A DNA stretch of 42,961 nt from Bacteroidales bacterium (GTDB lineage: Bacteria; Bacteroidota; Bacteroidia; Bacteroidales; UBA6680), in the NCBI GenBank assembly GCA_025210735.1, contig JAOARD010000055.1, forward strand, positions 1 through 42,961. Direction: 5' to 3'. The notes beneath the pieces were generated by a model. The model was not told the DNA's origin. It searched no databases and saw only the letters and a program-made list of their open reading frames with translations. Positions 17,669 through 28,047 of this stretch are shown one piece after another. Each line of letters starts with the position of its first letter. Position 1 is the first letter of the stretch. The position numbers and the translations under genes were made by a program.

Positions 17669-18544
17669 CTATATATTTTTAATTATAGAATCTATCTCAG
17701 AAGCAAGTTTATCTGATGCCTTTACAAGTGGTAAACGCAGATTGTTATCTATTAAACCAATGTTGCTAAGGGCTGCTTTTACACCTGTAGGATTACCCTC
17801 TTTAAATATAGCTTCAACAAAGCCTGTTATTTTATAGAACTCCTTACGGGCATTTATAAAATCGTTGTTAAGAGAATGATTAATCATATCAGAAAATACC
17901 TTTGGCAAAGCCTGAGCACCTACTGAAATAAGCCCGTTACCTCCCATAGATATTGTAGGCATTGCCAGCATATCATCACCTGATAATACTGTAAAATCTT
18001 CAGGACAATTATCTATAATATGTGCCATCTGTGCAAAGTCGCCTGAAGCCTCTTTTATACCTGTTATATTTTTGTGCTTAGCCAAAGTAATAGTGGTTTC
18101 AGCTGCCATATTAACACCGGTACGTGATGGTACATTATATAATATTACGGGAACACTGCTTGCATTAGCAATAGCTGTAAAGTGCTCAATAAGTCCTTGC
18201 TGACTTGGTTTATTATAATATGGTGTAACAGAAAGTATACCTGAGATGTTTGACATATCCCAGTTTGATAATTCATCTATTACGCTTCTGGTAGAATTTC
18301 CTCCAAAACCTACCATTACAGGGATTCTGCCGTTGGTCTTATCTATTATACACTGTACAACACTCTTTTTCTCTTTTGTGGTAAGGGTAGGAGCTTCGCT
18401 GGTTGTCCCAAGGGCAAGAATAAAATCAATTCCGTTTGAGATCTGAAAATCCACAAGTCTCTCTAACGATTCAAAATCTATATCGCCATTACTCTTAAAA
18501 GGTGTAACTAAAGCAACCCCGGTACCCTGAAATATATTTTGCAT
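17669..18544 (-). CDS. dapA: 4-hydroxy-tetrahydrodipicolinate synthase
   Basis: DapA condenses pyruvate with aspartate semialdehyde, the first committed step of lysine/diaminopimelate synthesis. The 291-residue protein has all hallmarks: GTTSE (46-50) with the Thr47/Thr48 pair, the catalytic Tyr136 in LYNVPSRTG, Arg141, and the Schiff-base Lys164 in GIKEASGD. Length is standard. A GTG two codons upstream (18550) keeps the frame, but the ATG at 18544 directly precedes the conserved start. The gene follows ligA and a small unknown gene on the same strand and has its own promoter candidate in the 92-base gap. Confidence 0.96.
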   Translation of the reverse strand: MQNIFQGTGVALVTPFKSNGDIDFESLERLVDFQISNGIDFILALGTTSEAPTLTTKEKKSVVQCIIDKTNGRIPVMVGFGGNSTRSVIDELSNWDMSNISGILSVTPYYNKPSQQGLIEHFTAIANASSVPVILYNVPSRTGVNMAAETTITLAKHKNITGIKEASGDFAQMAHIIDNCPEDFTVLSGDDMLAMPTISMGGNGLISVGAQALPKVFSDMINHSLNNDFINARKEFYKITGFVEAIFKEGNPTGVKAALSNIGLIDNNLRLPLVKASDKLASEIDSIIKNI

Positions 18545-18589
18545 GCGCACTAATTTAGATACATATAAGTAAACACTGTTATTCTACAA

Positions 18590-18597
18590 CAAATATA
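18590..18597 (-). promoter_or_regulatory. Candidate -7 box for dapA
   Basis: TATATTTG on the minus strand (18597 to 18590) matches TAnnTTTG exactly and lies 46 bases before the dapA ATG, in the only sizeable gap of the ligA-dapA cluster. No clear -33 element was seen. Confidence 0.45.
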
Positions 18598-18636
18598 AGA
18601 TAATTGATCATATATAAAATTTAAGGACGTTTAATG

Positions 18637-19167
18637 TTATGCCTTTAATATACTCAGATATCTCTTTAATTCTGTAAATAAGAAATTAATATCAAACTCT
18701 TTTTGGCTTATAATGAAGTCAGCATAACCCGATTTAAAGAATGATCCTCCGGCTCTTATAGATGCATTTGACAGAGCAACACAGTACTCTACAGCATATA
18801 ATTCATCCATATTAAGCTCTATAATAATATCGTATCTGTTTTGAATAAAACTGTTGTATTGTTCTCCTACAGGTTTGCCATACCAGTTTAAATCACCCTT
18901 TTTTAGGATGTTTATATCCTCATAAATCAGGTAATCAGATTCTATTTCTTTCTTATCTATAAAAACAATACAATCAACCTTTTTACCATCTTTCTTAACC
19001 GATTCAATAAATGAGTGTATTGAATTATATTCTTCCGGAGTCTTAACGGAAGCAATAATACCAATACTTTTTGCCTCAGTATAGCATATAGTTTTTTTGT
19101 CTCGCTTAAATTTTTTAAGGCTTTTTTTAAGGTCGTATTTTCTAAACCATTTATCTATTCCAAACAT
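18637..19167 (-). CDS. Conserved hypothetical protein (DUF6913-like)
   Basis: A 176-residue soluble protein. The N-terminus is very basic (FRKYDLKKSLKKFKRDKK), followed by an alternating beta/alpha pattern with hydrophobic strands at SIGIIASV, VDCIVFID and YDIIIELN. It has no signal peptide or membrane segment and no catalytic motif that I recognise. Its position between ligA (3-base gap) and dapA and its size fit a conserved Bacteroidota family that I believe is DUF6913; this name is from memory and uncertain. The tight spacing implies co-translation with ligA. Confidence 0.75.
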   Translation of the reverse strand: MFGIDKWFRKYDLKKSLKKFKRDKKTICYTEAKSIGIIASVKTPEEYNSIHSFIESVKKDGKKVDCIVFIDKKEIESDYLIYEDINILKKGDLNWYGKPVGEQYNSFIQNRYDIIIELNMDELYAVEYCVALSNASIRAGGSFFKSGYADFIISQKEFDINFLFTELKRYLSILKA

Positions 19168-19170
19168 ATT

Positions 19171-21192
<2,022 letters not shown>

Positions 21193-21387
21193 TTATTCTA
21201 AATGCTGTAAAACGACACTAATTTATTGAAACAATTCAAGAGTTTATAAGTAAAACATAAAAAAAATGAGAATTATGGTAACTGTTTTACATATAACTGT
21301 ATTATGTGTTAACCAATGGTGCCACGAGAATCAATAATTTTGCAATTATTCAATATTATGAATTGCACAATATTATTTATGTATAGA

Positions 21388-21418
21388 TTGCTATTGTACA
21401 CCATATCATGTATTTTTG
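21388..21418 (+). promoter_or_regulatory. Candidate promoter of the TPR-protein gene
   Basis: TTG (21388-21390) and TATTTTTG (21411-21418) are separated by 20 bases, matching the Bacteroidota -33/-7 pattern with an exact TAnnTTTG. The box is 28 bases before the ATG at 21447. Confidence 0.55.
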
Positions 21419-21446
21419 TTGAGTACATCTATTAGACATCTTAGCA

Positions 21447-22721
21447 ATGAAAACAGGACTTATTTATGTTGTTTTATTACTTCAGACTATATCAGTAATA
21501 AATAGTTATGCACAAGAGGATACTGAAACACTAGAATCTGCTTTAGATACTGCAGATACAAAAACAAAGCTGGAACTGTACTTGAAAAATATGAACGAAC
21601 AGCTATCTGTTAGTTCAGATACAAGTCTGCTCTACTATGATGAGGCATTAATAATAGCAAAAGCAGAACAGGACTCTGATGCAATTGCAGAGATATATGC
21701 TAATGCAATAATATTCTATTCAGGAAGAGATAAAAAACAGAGGGCAATTGATGAGCTTAATAAATATATTGCTATCTCAAAGTTGGTAGGTGATGTGCCA
21801 AATATCTATAAAGGAATGCGGTTTTTAGGTGCTCTTAAAGGACAACAGTCTAAATTTAATGAGGCATTAAATATATACAGAGAGGCAATGAATTATGCAA
21901 CCGATTCTGTAGATATAGCTTCGCTTAATATAAATATCGGGTTAATATTCTTTAACCTGGAGGATAAAGATAATGCACTTAACTATTTTAAATCATCAGA
22001 GGAGATGTGTCCGCATTATGAGTATGATATCAGAGCAATAGCTATTAATAATCTGGCGTCTATCTATCTTGAGATAGATAGTCTTGATTTAGCTATACAC
22101 TATTATCAGGAAGCTATTAGTATAGACAAACGGATTAATAATAAAGATGGGGTTGCAAGAAGTTATCATAATCTGGGATTGTTGAATAAAAAGATTGGTG
22201 AGTACTCAAAAGCAGTTACTCACTATAAAGAGGCCTTAAGGTTACGACGTTCGTTAGATAATAAAAGAGGAATTGGCAGTACCCTTAGTGCTCTTGGTTC
22301 ATTGCATTATGGTATTGAGGATTATAGCAAAGCAGGAAAGTATTACAGGGAATCTTTACAGTTTGTTGAGGAAGCTGGATCGCTTGACGAAAAAGCTGGT
22401 TTGTATTCTAATATTGCAGAATTATATGAGAAAGAACATAATTACCAGCGGGCATATTTTTATCTGAAGCGTAAAGTTGTTATGCAGGACTCAATAAACA
22501 AACTTAATAGCATTGTAGTTGCAAAAGATAACAAGCACAAGTACGAGATAGATCTTTTAGAGAGCCGAATTGCTCAGGTAGAAGAGGAGCGTGACGGCGT
22601 ATCTATAGAATTGAGTGATTTGGAAAAGAAGTACAGGAATATGATTGTTGTTCTTGTATCAGCACTTATTCTGTCTGTTGTGGCTATGTTTGTTGTTAAA
22701 TTTATCAGAAACAGAAAGTAA
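21447..22721 (+). CDS. TPR-coiled coil membrane protein without output domain
   Basis: A 424-residue protein with a signal peptide (about 1-22, ending SYAQ) and six to eight TPR units (about 50-345), with typical segments such as ALNYFKSSEE, AIHYYQEAIS and AVTHYKEALR. A coiled coil follows (about 355-398), then one membrane segment (about 400-418) and a very short basic end. This is the sensor half of the TPR histidine kinases and regulators common in Bacteroidota, but nothing follows the membrane segment: the gene stops at FIRNRK. It may be a stand-alone scaffold, or a sensor that lost its kinase. The 193-base gap to rel has no clear terminator, so the two may be linked. Confidence 0.85.
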   Translation: MKTGLIYVVLLLQTISVINSYAQEDTETLESALDTADTKTKLELYLKNMNEQLSVSSDTSLLYYDEALIIAKAEQDSDAIAEIYANAIIFYSGRDKKQRAIDELNKYIAISKLVGDVPNIYKGMRFLGALKGQQSKFNEALNIYREAMNYATDSVDIASLNINIGLIFFNLEDKDNALNYFKSSEEMCPHYEYDIRAIAINNLASIYLEIDSLDLAIHYYQEAISIDKRINNKDGVARSYHNLGLLNKKIGEYSKAVTHYKEALRLRRSLDNKRGIGSTLSALGSLHYGIEDYSKAGKYYRESLQFVEEAGSLDEKAGLYSNIAELYEKEHNYQRAYFYLKRKVVMQDSINKLNSIVVAKDNKHKYEIDLLESRIAQVEEERDGVSIELSDLEKKYRNMIVVLVSALILSVVAMFVVKFIRNRK

Positions 22722-22914
22722 TCAGATATCTTTTTACCTGTAAATTAAGACCCCATATTCTATAGTATTCTAGGTACAGTTTAATGCTTTGTTTGTAGTA
22801 GGTATATTATACCATTTACATTATTGTACATTAATTTTAACATCTTTTACAACATTTTATATTGACATATTAGTTAATTATTACCAATTTTGATTAAAAC
22901 AAGACTAAGATAAA

Positions 22915-25119
22915 ATGGCATCAGTATATAGTGAAGAGAGAGAGAAGAGACGTATAAAGAAGAGATATAAGGAGCTTTTACTATCAATAGGCGACAGGGT
23001 TGATGCTGACGGAAAAGAGCAAATACGTGAGGCATTTGAACTGGCTGTTGAGGCACATAAGGATAGACGAAGGGAATCGGGTGATCCATTCATATTTCAC
23101 CTGATATCGGTAGCTCAGATTGTTGTTGGAGAGATTGGTTTAGGAAGAAGGTCTATTATTGCAGCACTGCTTCATGAAGCTGTAAGAGGAAAACAGATTT
23201 CGCTTGATATGATACAGCAGAAATTTGGAAAATCGGTTTCTGATCTGCTAACCGGACTTGTTAAGATTGCTGAACTTGGAAATAATGATAATAAGATACA
23301 GGCTGATAATTTCCGTAATCTTCTGTTGTCATTGTCTGATGATGTAAGAGTGATACTTATAAAGATTGCAGATCGTCTTGATCTTATGAGATCGATGTCA
23401 TATATAGATGCAGAGAAGCAGGTACGTAAATCGTTAGAGACATTCTATCTGTACGCACCATTGGCTCATCGTTTAGGATTATATAATATTAAGTCGGAGA
23501 TGGAAGATCTCTCGATGAAATATACAGAGCCCGATGCCTATAAGATGATAATAAAGAAACTGTCAGATACAAAGGCAAAGCGGGACAAATTTATAAAACA
23601 ATTTATAGAGCCGATAAAGGTTCAGTTAAAGAAACAGGATTATAAATTTGAGATAAAAGGGCGTACAAAAAGTATATACTCTATCTGGAAGAAAATGCAG
23701 AAGCAGAATGTCCCTTTTGAAGAGGTTTATGACCTGTTTGCAATACGTATAATTCTGTTTTCTGATCTGGATAAGGAGAAATCGGAATGCTGGAACACAT
23801 ATTCGATGATAACAGATAAATACCAGCCAAATCCGAAACGTATGCGCGACTGGATATCTGTGCCAAAAACAAACGGCTATGAGAGTTTGCATACAACCGT
23901 TGTTGGCCCTGACGGCAGATGGGTTGAGGTACAGATACGTACCGACAGAATGAATGAGGTTGCTGAGAAAGGTTTTGCTGCGCACTGGAAATATAAGGGT
24001 ATAAAATCAGAACAATCGCTTGATGACTGGTTACTTAAGATAAGGGATATTCTTGAAACGCCTGAACAGTCAGAGAATGTTATAGATAGTTTTAAGATGA
24101 ACCTTTATAATAAAGAGGTTTTTGTATTTACTCCAAACGGAGACCTTAAGAAGTTTCCGCATGGATCATGTCTGCTTGATTTTGCTTATGATATACACTC
24201 CGATTTAGGTGATACTTGTATTGGCGGAAAAATTAATGGCAAAAATATTACTATAAAGTATGTATTACAGAATGGCGATATAATTAGTGTAAATACAAGC
24301 AAAAAGCAGTTTCCTAAACCAGACTGGTTGGGCTTTGTTAAAACAACTAAAGCAAAAGCACGCGTTAAGCAATACCTCAAAGAGGTTAAACTTAAGGATG
24401 CAGATGATGGAAAGGAGATGTTGGTGCGTAGGTTAAAGAACTGGAAGGTTCCTATGTCTGACAAGCTGTTTTTTGATATGATAAAGGCTTTTAAATATAA
24501 AAATGCTCTTGATTTTTATTCAGATATAGCAAAGGAGAAGATCTCTTTACAAGATGTAAAAACATATATAAACTCTCTGACGCCTAAGGATGATAAGGTT
24601 GTGAAGGCAGAGGTTGTTGAGAATCATGTTGTTCAACCTCAAAGTACAACTACCTCAACTTCGTCTGATTTTCTGGAGATTGATAACAAACTGGTTAATG
24701 TAGATTATAAGTTTGCACGTTGTTGTAATCCGGTTATGGGCGATAGAGTTTTTGGTTTTATTACCATTGGTGATGGAATAAAGATACATCGTGATGATTG
24801 TCCTAATGCTTTGCAACTGAAAAAGAGTTATCCGTATCGTATAGTAGAGGTTAAATGGAAAGATACTGATGAGCAGACTTCATTTTTGGTAAATGTAAAG
24901 ATATTGGGCTCTGGTTCCGGTATAATGAGTAGTGTTACAGATATAATAACCAAAGACCCAAAGGTTAGTATGCGTGCATTTTTCATAGATTCTGATACAG
25001 TAGGAGAGTTTGCCGGACGAATACAGATTAATGTTTCAGATCTCAAACATCTGGACTATATCCTTAGAAAGATATTATCAGTAAAAGGGGTGATTAAAGC
25101 CTCTAGAATGAATAGTTGA
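22915..25119 (+). CDS. rel: RelA/SpoT (p)ppGpp synthetase, degraded hydrolase site
   Basis: A long RSH protein of 734 residues with HD, synthetase, TGS (about 396-460) and C-terminal conserved-cysteine and ACT domains. The synthetase site looks complete: the GRTKSIYS segment, RMRD (309-312) in place of the RXKD loop, Tyr322 and Ser324 in NGYESLHTT, and Glu338 in VEVQIRT. The hydrolase site is not: His62, His87 and Asp153 remain, but the usual HD is His87-Glu88, the following Glu-Asp pair is Arg91-Gly92, and the later His-Asn is Asp156-Leu157. It probably makes (p)ppGpp but hydrolyses it poorly or not at all, like RelA. A second RSH enzyme elsewhere would then be expected. A strong terminator follows. 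Confidence 0.93.
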   Translation: MASVYSEEREKRRIKKRYKELLLSIGDRVDADGKEQIREAFELAVEAHKDRRRESGDPFIFHLISVAQIVVGEIGLGRRSIIAALLHEAVRGKQISLDMIQQKFGKSVSDLLTGLVKIAELGNNDNKIQADNFRNLLLSLSDDVRVILIKIADRLDLMRSMSYIDAEKQVRKSLETFYLYAPLAHRLGLYNIKSEMEDLSMKYTEPDAYKMIIKKLSDTKAKRDKFIKQFIEPIKVQLKKQDYKFEIKGRTKSIYSIWKKMQKQNVPFEEVYDLFAIRIILFSDLDKEKSECWNTYSMITDKYQPNPKRMRDWISVPKTNGYESLHTTVVGPDGRWVEVQIRTDRMNEVAEKGFAAHWKYKGIKSEQSLDDWLLKIRDILETPEQSENVIDSFKMNLYNKEVFVFTPNGDLKKFPHGSCLLDFAYDIHSDLGDTCIGGKINGKNITIKYVLQNGDIISVNTSKKQFPKPDWLGFVKTTKAKARVKQYLKEVKLKDADDGKEMLVRRLKNWKVPMSDKLFFDMIKAFKYKNALDFYSDIAKEKISLQDVKTYINSLTPKDDKVVKAEVVENHVVQPQSTTTSTSSDFLEIDNKLVNVDYKFARCCNPVMGDRVFGFITIGDGIKIHRDDCPNALQLKKSYPYRIVEVKWKDTDEQTSFLVNVKILGSGSGIMSSVTDIITKDPKVSMRAFFIDSDTVGEFAGRIQINVSDLKHLDYILRKILSVKGVIKASRMNS

Positions 25120-25136
25120 TTGAGTTTTTTAGTGGA

Positions 25137-25180
25137 ACAGGTATGTAACAATTGGTATTGTTGTATGCCTGTTTTTATTT
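25137..25180 (+). terminator. Rho-independent terminator after rel
   Basis: A 16-bp stem (25137-25152 with 25157-25172, including a few G-U pairs) and a TGGT loop is followed directly by TTTTATTT. It begins 18 bases after the rel stop codon. Confidence 0.85.
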
Positions 25181-25233
25181 AGTTATAAAACAGTAATTTT
25201 ACCGTTTTATATAATGATTCTGATTGGGTCAGA

Positions 25234-25255
25234 GTTATACTAATAATAGTATAAC
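25234..25255. terminator. AT-rich hairpin between convergent genes
   Basis: GTTATACTA (25234-25242) and TAGTATAAC (25247-25255) form a perfect 9-bp stem with an ATAA loop, between the ends of rel and the minus-strand small gene. It may end the latter's transcript, although no T-run follows on the minus strand. Confidence 0.35.
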
Positions 25256-25286
25256 CCTAACAGGTTGGTCATATAGTTTTGTGGGC

Positions 25287-25607
25287 TTATCTCTTATTCC
25301 AGTTGAATCCCGGATAATCTTTTTTTAGTTGTTTTGCTTCCGGGCACTTTGTTACAAGAATGTCAAGATACCACCCAAACGACTTAAGAATATTAATAAT
25401 ATTCCTCTTCTTTATAAAGAACTCCTCTTCCTGAAGCTTATAGATAGTGTCATCAAATCTCAGGCGTCTTATCTCGCTCCAGTAATAGAAACGTGCTATA
25501 AGACATTGATTTCTACGGCTTATAAGCCTCGATCTTCTTGAGTCGTCAAATGTTTCTGTTTTCTCATCGTTCTGTTTTAGTTCAGTTGCATCTTTAAGTC
25601 TTTCCAT
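25287..25607 (-). CDS. Small basic protein, Bacteroidota orphan family
   Basis: A 106-residue, Arg/Lys-rich, apparently all-helical protein with no signal peptide. The central part (RRNQCLIARFYYW, LRFDD, EEEFFIKKRN) resembles a short protein family frequent in Bacteroidota that is sometimes labelled transposase-like because of a putative helix-turn-helix. I recognise the pattern but cannot name the family with certainty. A TTG eight codons upstream keeps the frame; I chose the ATG at 25607. It stands alone at the boundary between housekeeping genes and the toxin-like region, so a DNA-binding or mobile-element-derived role is conceivable but not shown. Confidence 0.6.
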   Translation of the reverse strand: MERLKDATELKQNDEKTETFDDSRRSRLISRRNQCLIARFYYWSEIRRLRFDDTIYKLQEEEFFIKKRNIINILKSFGWYLDILVTKCPEAKQLKKDYPGFNWNKR

Positions 25608-25985
25608 GTTTGTACAATAATTTATGTTCAAATAATCCTTGGGGTGTTTCGCTTACTCAATAATAAAAAATAACACATAACAGAAGGGGATTACTGTTAC
25701 TGTAATAATTTATTAACTGCAATAAAAAACGAAACGTTGTTGTTGAAACTAAGTATATACATTAAAATGTTCTGAAATTACCTTAGTTTATCTAACCACT
25801 AATTTAACTATAAAAAATCAAATAATAGTATTATGTGGTGTTAAAAAAAGGTAAATTTTATTTGAAAGAACGTCTGTCTGGATATACGTTGTAACAATCA
25901 ACATTATCAAAACATCAAAAAGTATGCCGAACTATATCAGAAGAAATAGTCTTTTTTTAGTCGTTTTTGAATGCCTGAAAAAACT

Positions 25986-26008
25986 TTTTTTCGTGTAACG
26001 CGAAAAAA
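25986..26008. other. Perfect T6CG/CGA6 hairpin
   Basis: TTTTTTCG (25986-25993), a 7-base loop and CGAAAAAA (26001-26008) form an 8-bp perfect inverted repeat, lengthened to AC/GT outside a one-base bulge. No T-run follows on the plus strand, so it reads more like an operator or mRNA structure than a terminator. Confidence 0.4.
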
Positions 26009-26039
26009 GTGTTAAAATGCATATAATCAGGATCGTTTT

Positions 26040-26110
26040 GTGCAAAGAATTACATCTGAGTGTCGTTCTTTTACATCTGAGTGTCGTTCTTTGCACGGCC
26101 GTTTGCAAAG
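26040..26110. repeat. 21-base tandem duplication within inverted repeats
   Basis: A 21-base unit starting TTACATCTGAG and ending GTCGTTCTT occurs twice, exactly and head-to-tail (26050-26070, 26071-26091). It is bracketed by a perfect 10-bp inverted repeat, GTGCAAAGAA (26040-26049) and TTCTTTGCAC (26087-26096). CTTTGCA (26089-26095) also pairs with a third copy, TGCAAAG (26104-26110), around a CGGCCG palindrome (26096-26101). This could be a multi-site operator for a dimeric regulator, or alternative RNA hairpins. Confidence 0.7.
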
Positions 26111-26285
26111 TTCAAAACTCTGTTATAGTTTTACAGTGTGATTAAGCAGTCCCCAAAGCCTAAATGCTTCAGACAAGATTTAATCTACCCGCGGATTTAA
26201 CAATGAATATTCATAACTACTGAACACTATATATGTGTTTCAGATTGATTTGGCGTATTTAATTATTAACCAAAAATAGACGTAT

Positions 26286-26414
26286 ATGGAAACCGATGAA
26301 GAATTAATTAAGACACTTGAGGAGATGATCCTTATTAATAAAGAACAAGACCCCGAACTGGCAGAGATAGAAGAGGCGTATTTAGAAAAACTAAAATCTG
26401 AGATAAATGATTAA
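26286..26414 (+). CDS. 42-residue acidic small protein (putative)
   Basis: The ATG at 26286 opens 42 codons ending in TAA at 26412-26414. The product is strongly acidic and helical-looking, starting METDEELIK and ending KSEIND, with Glu in about a quarter of positions. It overlaps the start of the next gene by eight bases in another frame (ATGATTAA), the usual arrangement for translational coupling. No homolog comes to mind. It may be a real small protein (chaperone, regulator or immunity factor) or a leader peptide that couples ribosomes into the first cassette gene. Confidence 0.55.
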   Translation: METDEELIKTLEEMILINKEQDPELAEIEEAYLEKLKSEIND

Positions 26415-28032
26415 AGCATTAACACTTCCTACCCCTAACTGTAGGCTGGAACTTGCTGAAGGAGGTAGTCTTGAACCTAATCAGACCTACTATATAATTG
26501 GGTATTTCAGTAGGTTCGGAGGCTATTATGGTCAATGGCATTCGGCAGTTCAGGATGAGTTGAGTATAACCACTACAGATACAAAACGAAGTATAAGGGT
26601 TATAGTAGGATATAACAATGAGCAAGGAGAGTTTGTTGCCGGAGCACCTGCTCCGGAAGGCCTGAAAGCCGGATATAAGTTTAAGTGGGATAAAGCCACA
26701 ATGAAAGATGAAAACGGAGAGTTTTACAAATGGTTAAATCCGAATACCAATGCAGGTAGCGAAAGTAAAGGACATAATAGATGGAGTCATATCTATCATA
26801 CCGATAGCAGATATTATTCAGATTTTATCTTAACAGAACTTAATGAAGGTTCAGGTTATCAGTCATACTCTAATTTCCATCCTCAAATATCTTCTGGTTA
26901 TATAGAGGAGAGTTGTTTTCTGCAAACTTATGATAGAGACAGAGGTAATTTACTTATATATGTTAAGGATGATACATATGACTTCAATGATCTGTGCACT
27001 GCTTTAAAAGAGGTTGATGCTGAGTTGTATCATACAGGTAATAAATATGTAGATTTTTATGGATCACTGTACGATAAAAACGGAACTCTTAAGTTAGATA
27101 ATGTTCAGATTCACCAATATTTTGGTAATATAAAGAGTTCATTTACAGAGATGAGTAACTGTAATCATGTTTTGTTTGATCCGTTTATTTGGTGCGACCT
27201 GAATGGGAAATATAATAATAGCGATATATCAACATATGGTTCTGTTATTCTAAAATCATATAACGGAAACAATAATTTTATCTATAAAAAGGATAACAGA
27301 GGATATCTATCCACGTATGGTTCTGCAAAAGAATTGAAACTTATAAATAACAGGTTTGCGTGGTCATATCCTAAGGCAGGATATAAGTTAGAGAATTTTG
27401 AATTTGTTAATTCATGGTTGCTTTTTAATCCAAAAACAGAAGGTGCAGAATTGCATGATATATTGTTTCACTCAAAGGATACCGGAAAGCACATTCAGGT
27501 GAATAACAAAACTAAGGGAGATAAACATTTTAATTTCTACAATGTGAATCCAGCTCCAAGAATAGAATATACAAGTGTTAGTAATGGAATAATAACAATT
27601 GATTCATTTTCAAGACACAATCTTGTTGTTGAAAATCTTCCGGAGGCTTGCTTAGTTGAGGTACATAAAGATGGAGAGTTTTTTAAGACTGTTCAATTAG
27701 AAGACAATATGGCAACCTTTGATATACTTAGAGATAAACATGCCAGCCTTTTAAACGGAAAGGATGATATAACCTCTGATAATTCAGAATATACTCTTGT
27801 AATAACAAGTCCTTATACTGCAAAGTATGTAACCCTTGTTGGCAGACTTGATGTTGATATTAAGGTAAGATTATCACCGGCAAAAAAGACACCTGTTCTG
27901 GCAACGGGTATGAAAGCAACTGCGACTGATCATCTGGTAGACAATGTTGGTATTATCACAAACCTTGGCGATAAGGCAATTAATGTTATGGCAGAGACGG
28001 TTATTGATGCGGGGAAAATAGATATTAAATAA
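26407..28032 (+). CDS. Cassette protein A1, probable beta-helical structure
   Basis: A 541-residue protein of unknown family with no signal peptide, membrane segment or T9SS tail. The N-terminal 130 residues are beta-rich (MIKALTLPTP, ELAEGG, YIIGYFS, YGQWHSAVQDELS) and include KWLNPNTN and GHNRWSH. The middle (about 230-390) has short strands with repeated Asn and aromatic residues, the look of a right-handed beta-helix, and the end is another beta domain. It is paralogous to the gene at 28395, at roughly 60% identity over the N-terminus by eye. It precedes a 111-residue partner by 15 bases. Because the locus ends in Tc toxin subunits, an attachment, assembly or cargo role is conceivable; this is inference. 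Confidence 0.75.
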   Translation: MIKALTLPTPNCRLELAEGGSLEPNQTYYIIGYFSRFGGYYGQWHSAVQDELSITTTDTKRSIRVIVGYNNEQGEFVAGAPAPEGLKAGYKFKWDKATMKDENGEFYKWLNPNTNAGSESKGHNRWSHIYHTDSRYYSDFILTELNEGSGYQSYSNFHPQISSGYIEESCFLQTYDRDRGNLLIYVKDDTYDFNDLCTALKEVDAELYHTGNKYVDFYGSLYDKNGTLKLDNVQIHQYFGNIKSSFTEMSNCNHVLFDPFIWCDLNGKYNNSDISTYGSVILKSYNGNNNFIYKKDNRGYLSTYGSAKELKLINNRFAWSYPKAGYKLENFEFVNSWLLFNPKTEGAELHDILFHSKDTGKHIQVNNKTKGDKHFNFYNVNPAPRIEYTSVSNGIITIDSFSRHNLVVENLPEACLVEVHKDGEFFKTVQLEDNMATFDILRDKHASLLNGKDDITSDNSEYTLVITSPYTAKYVTLVGRLDVDIKVRLSPAKKTPVLATGMKATATDHLVDNVGIITNLGDKAINVMAETVIDAGKIDIK

Positions 28033-28047
28033 TAAAATAGTAAAATA

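Larger units (their letters stand above)
25608..26285. other. Regulatory intergenic region before the toxin-like locus
   Basis: No gene is visible in these 678 bases. They contain an 8-bp inverted repeat (AAACTAAG 25746-25753, CTTAGTTT 25782-25789), a weak stem ACTAT/ATAGT followed by seven T (25931-25958), and a hairpin TTTTTTCG/CGAAAAAA (25986-25993, 26001-26008). The repeat cluster listed separately (26040-26110) follows. TTGATTTG (26245-26252), 34 bases before the 42-codon ORF, is one base off the TAnnTTTG box and is the best promoter guess. The density of symmetric sites suggests tight regulation. Confidence 0.45.

Noticed and set aside
18545..18550. GTG start two codons upstream for dapA
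   Set aside because: The ATG at 18544 directly precedes the conserved DapA N-terminus.
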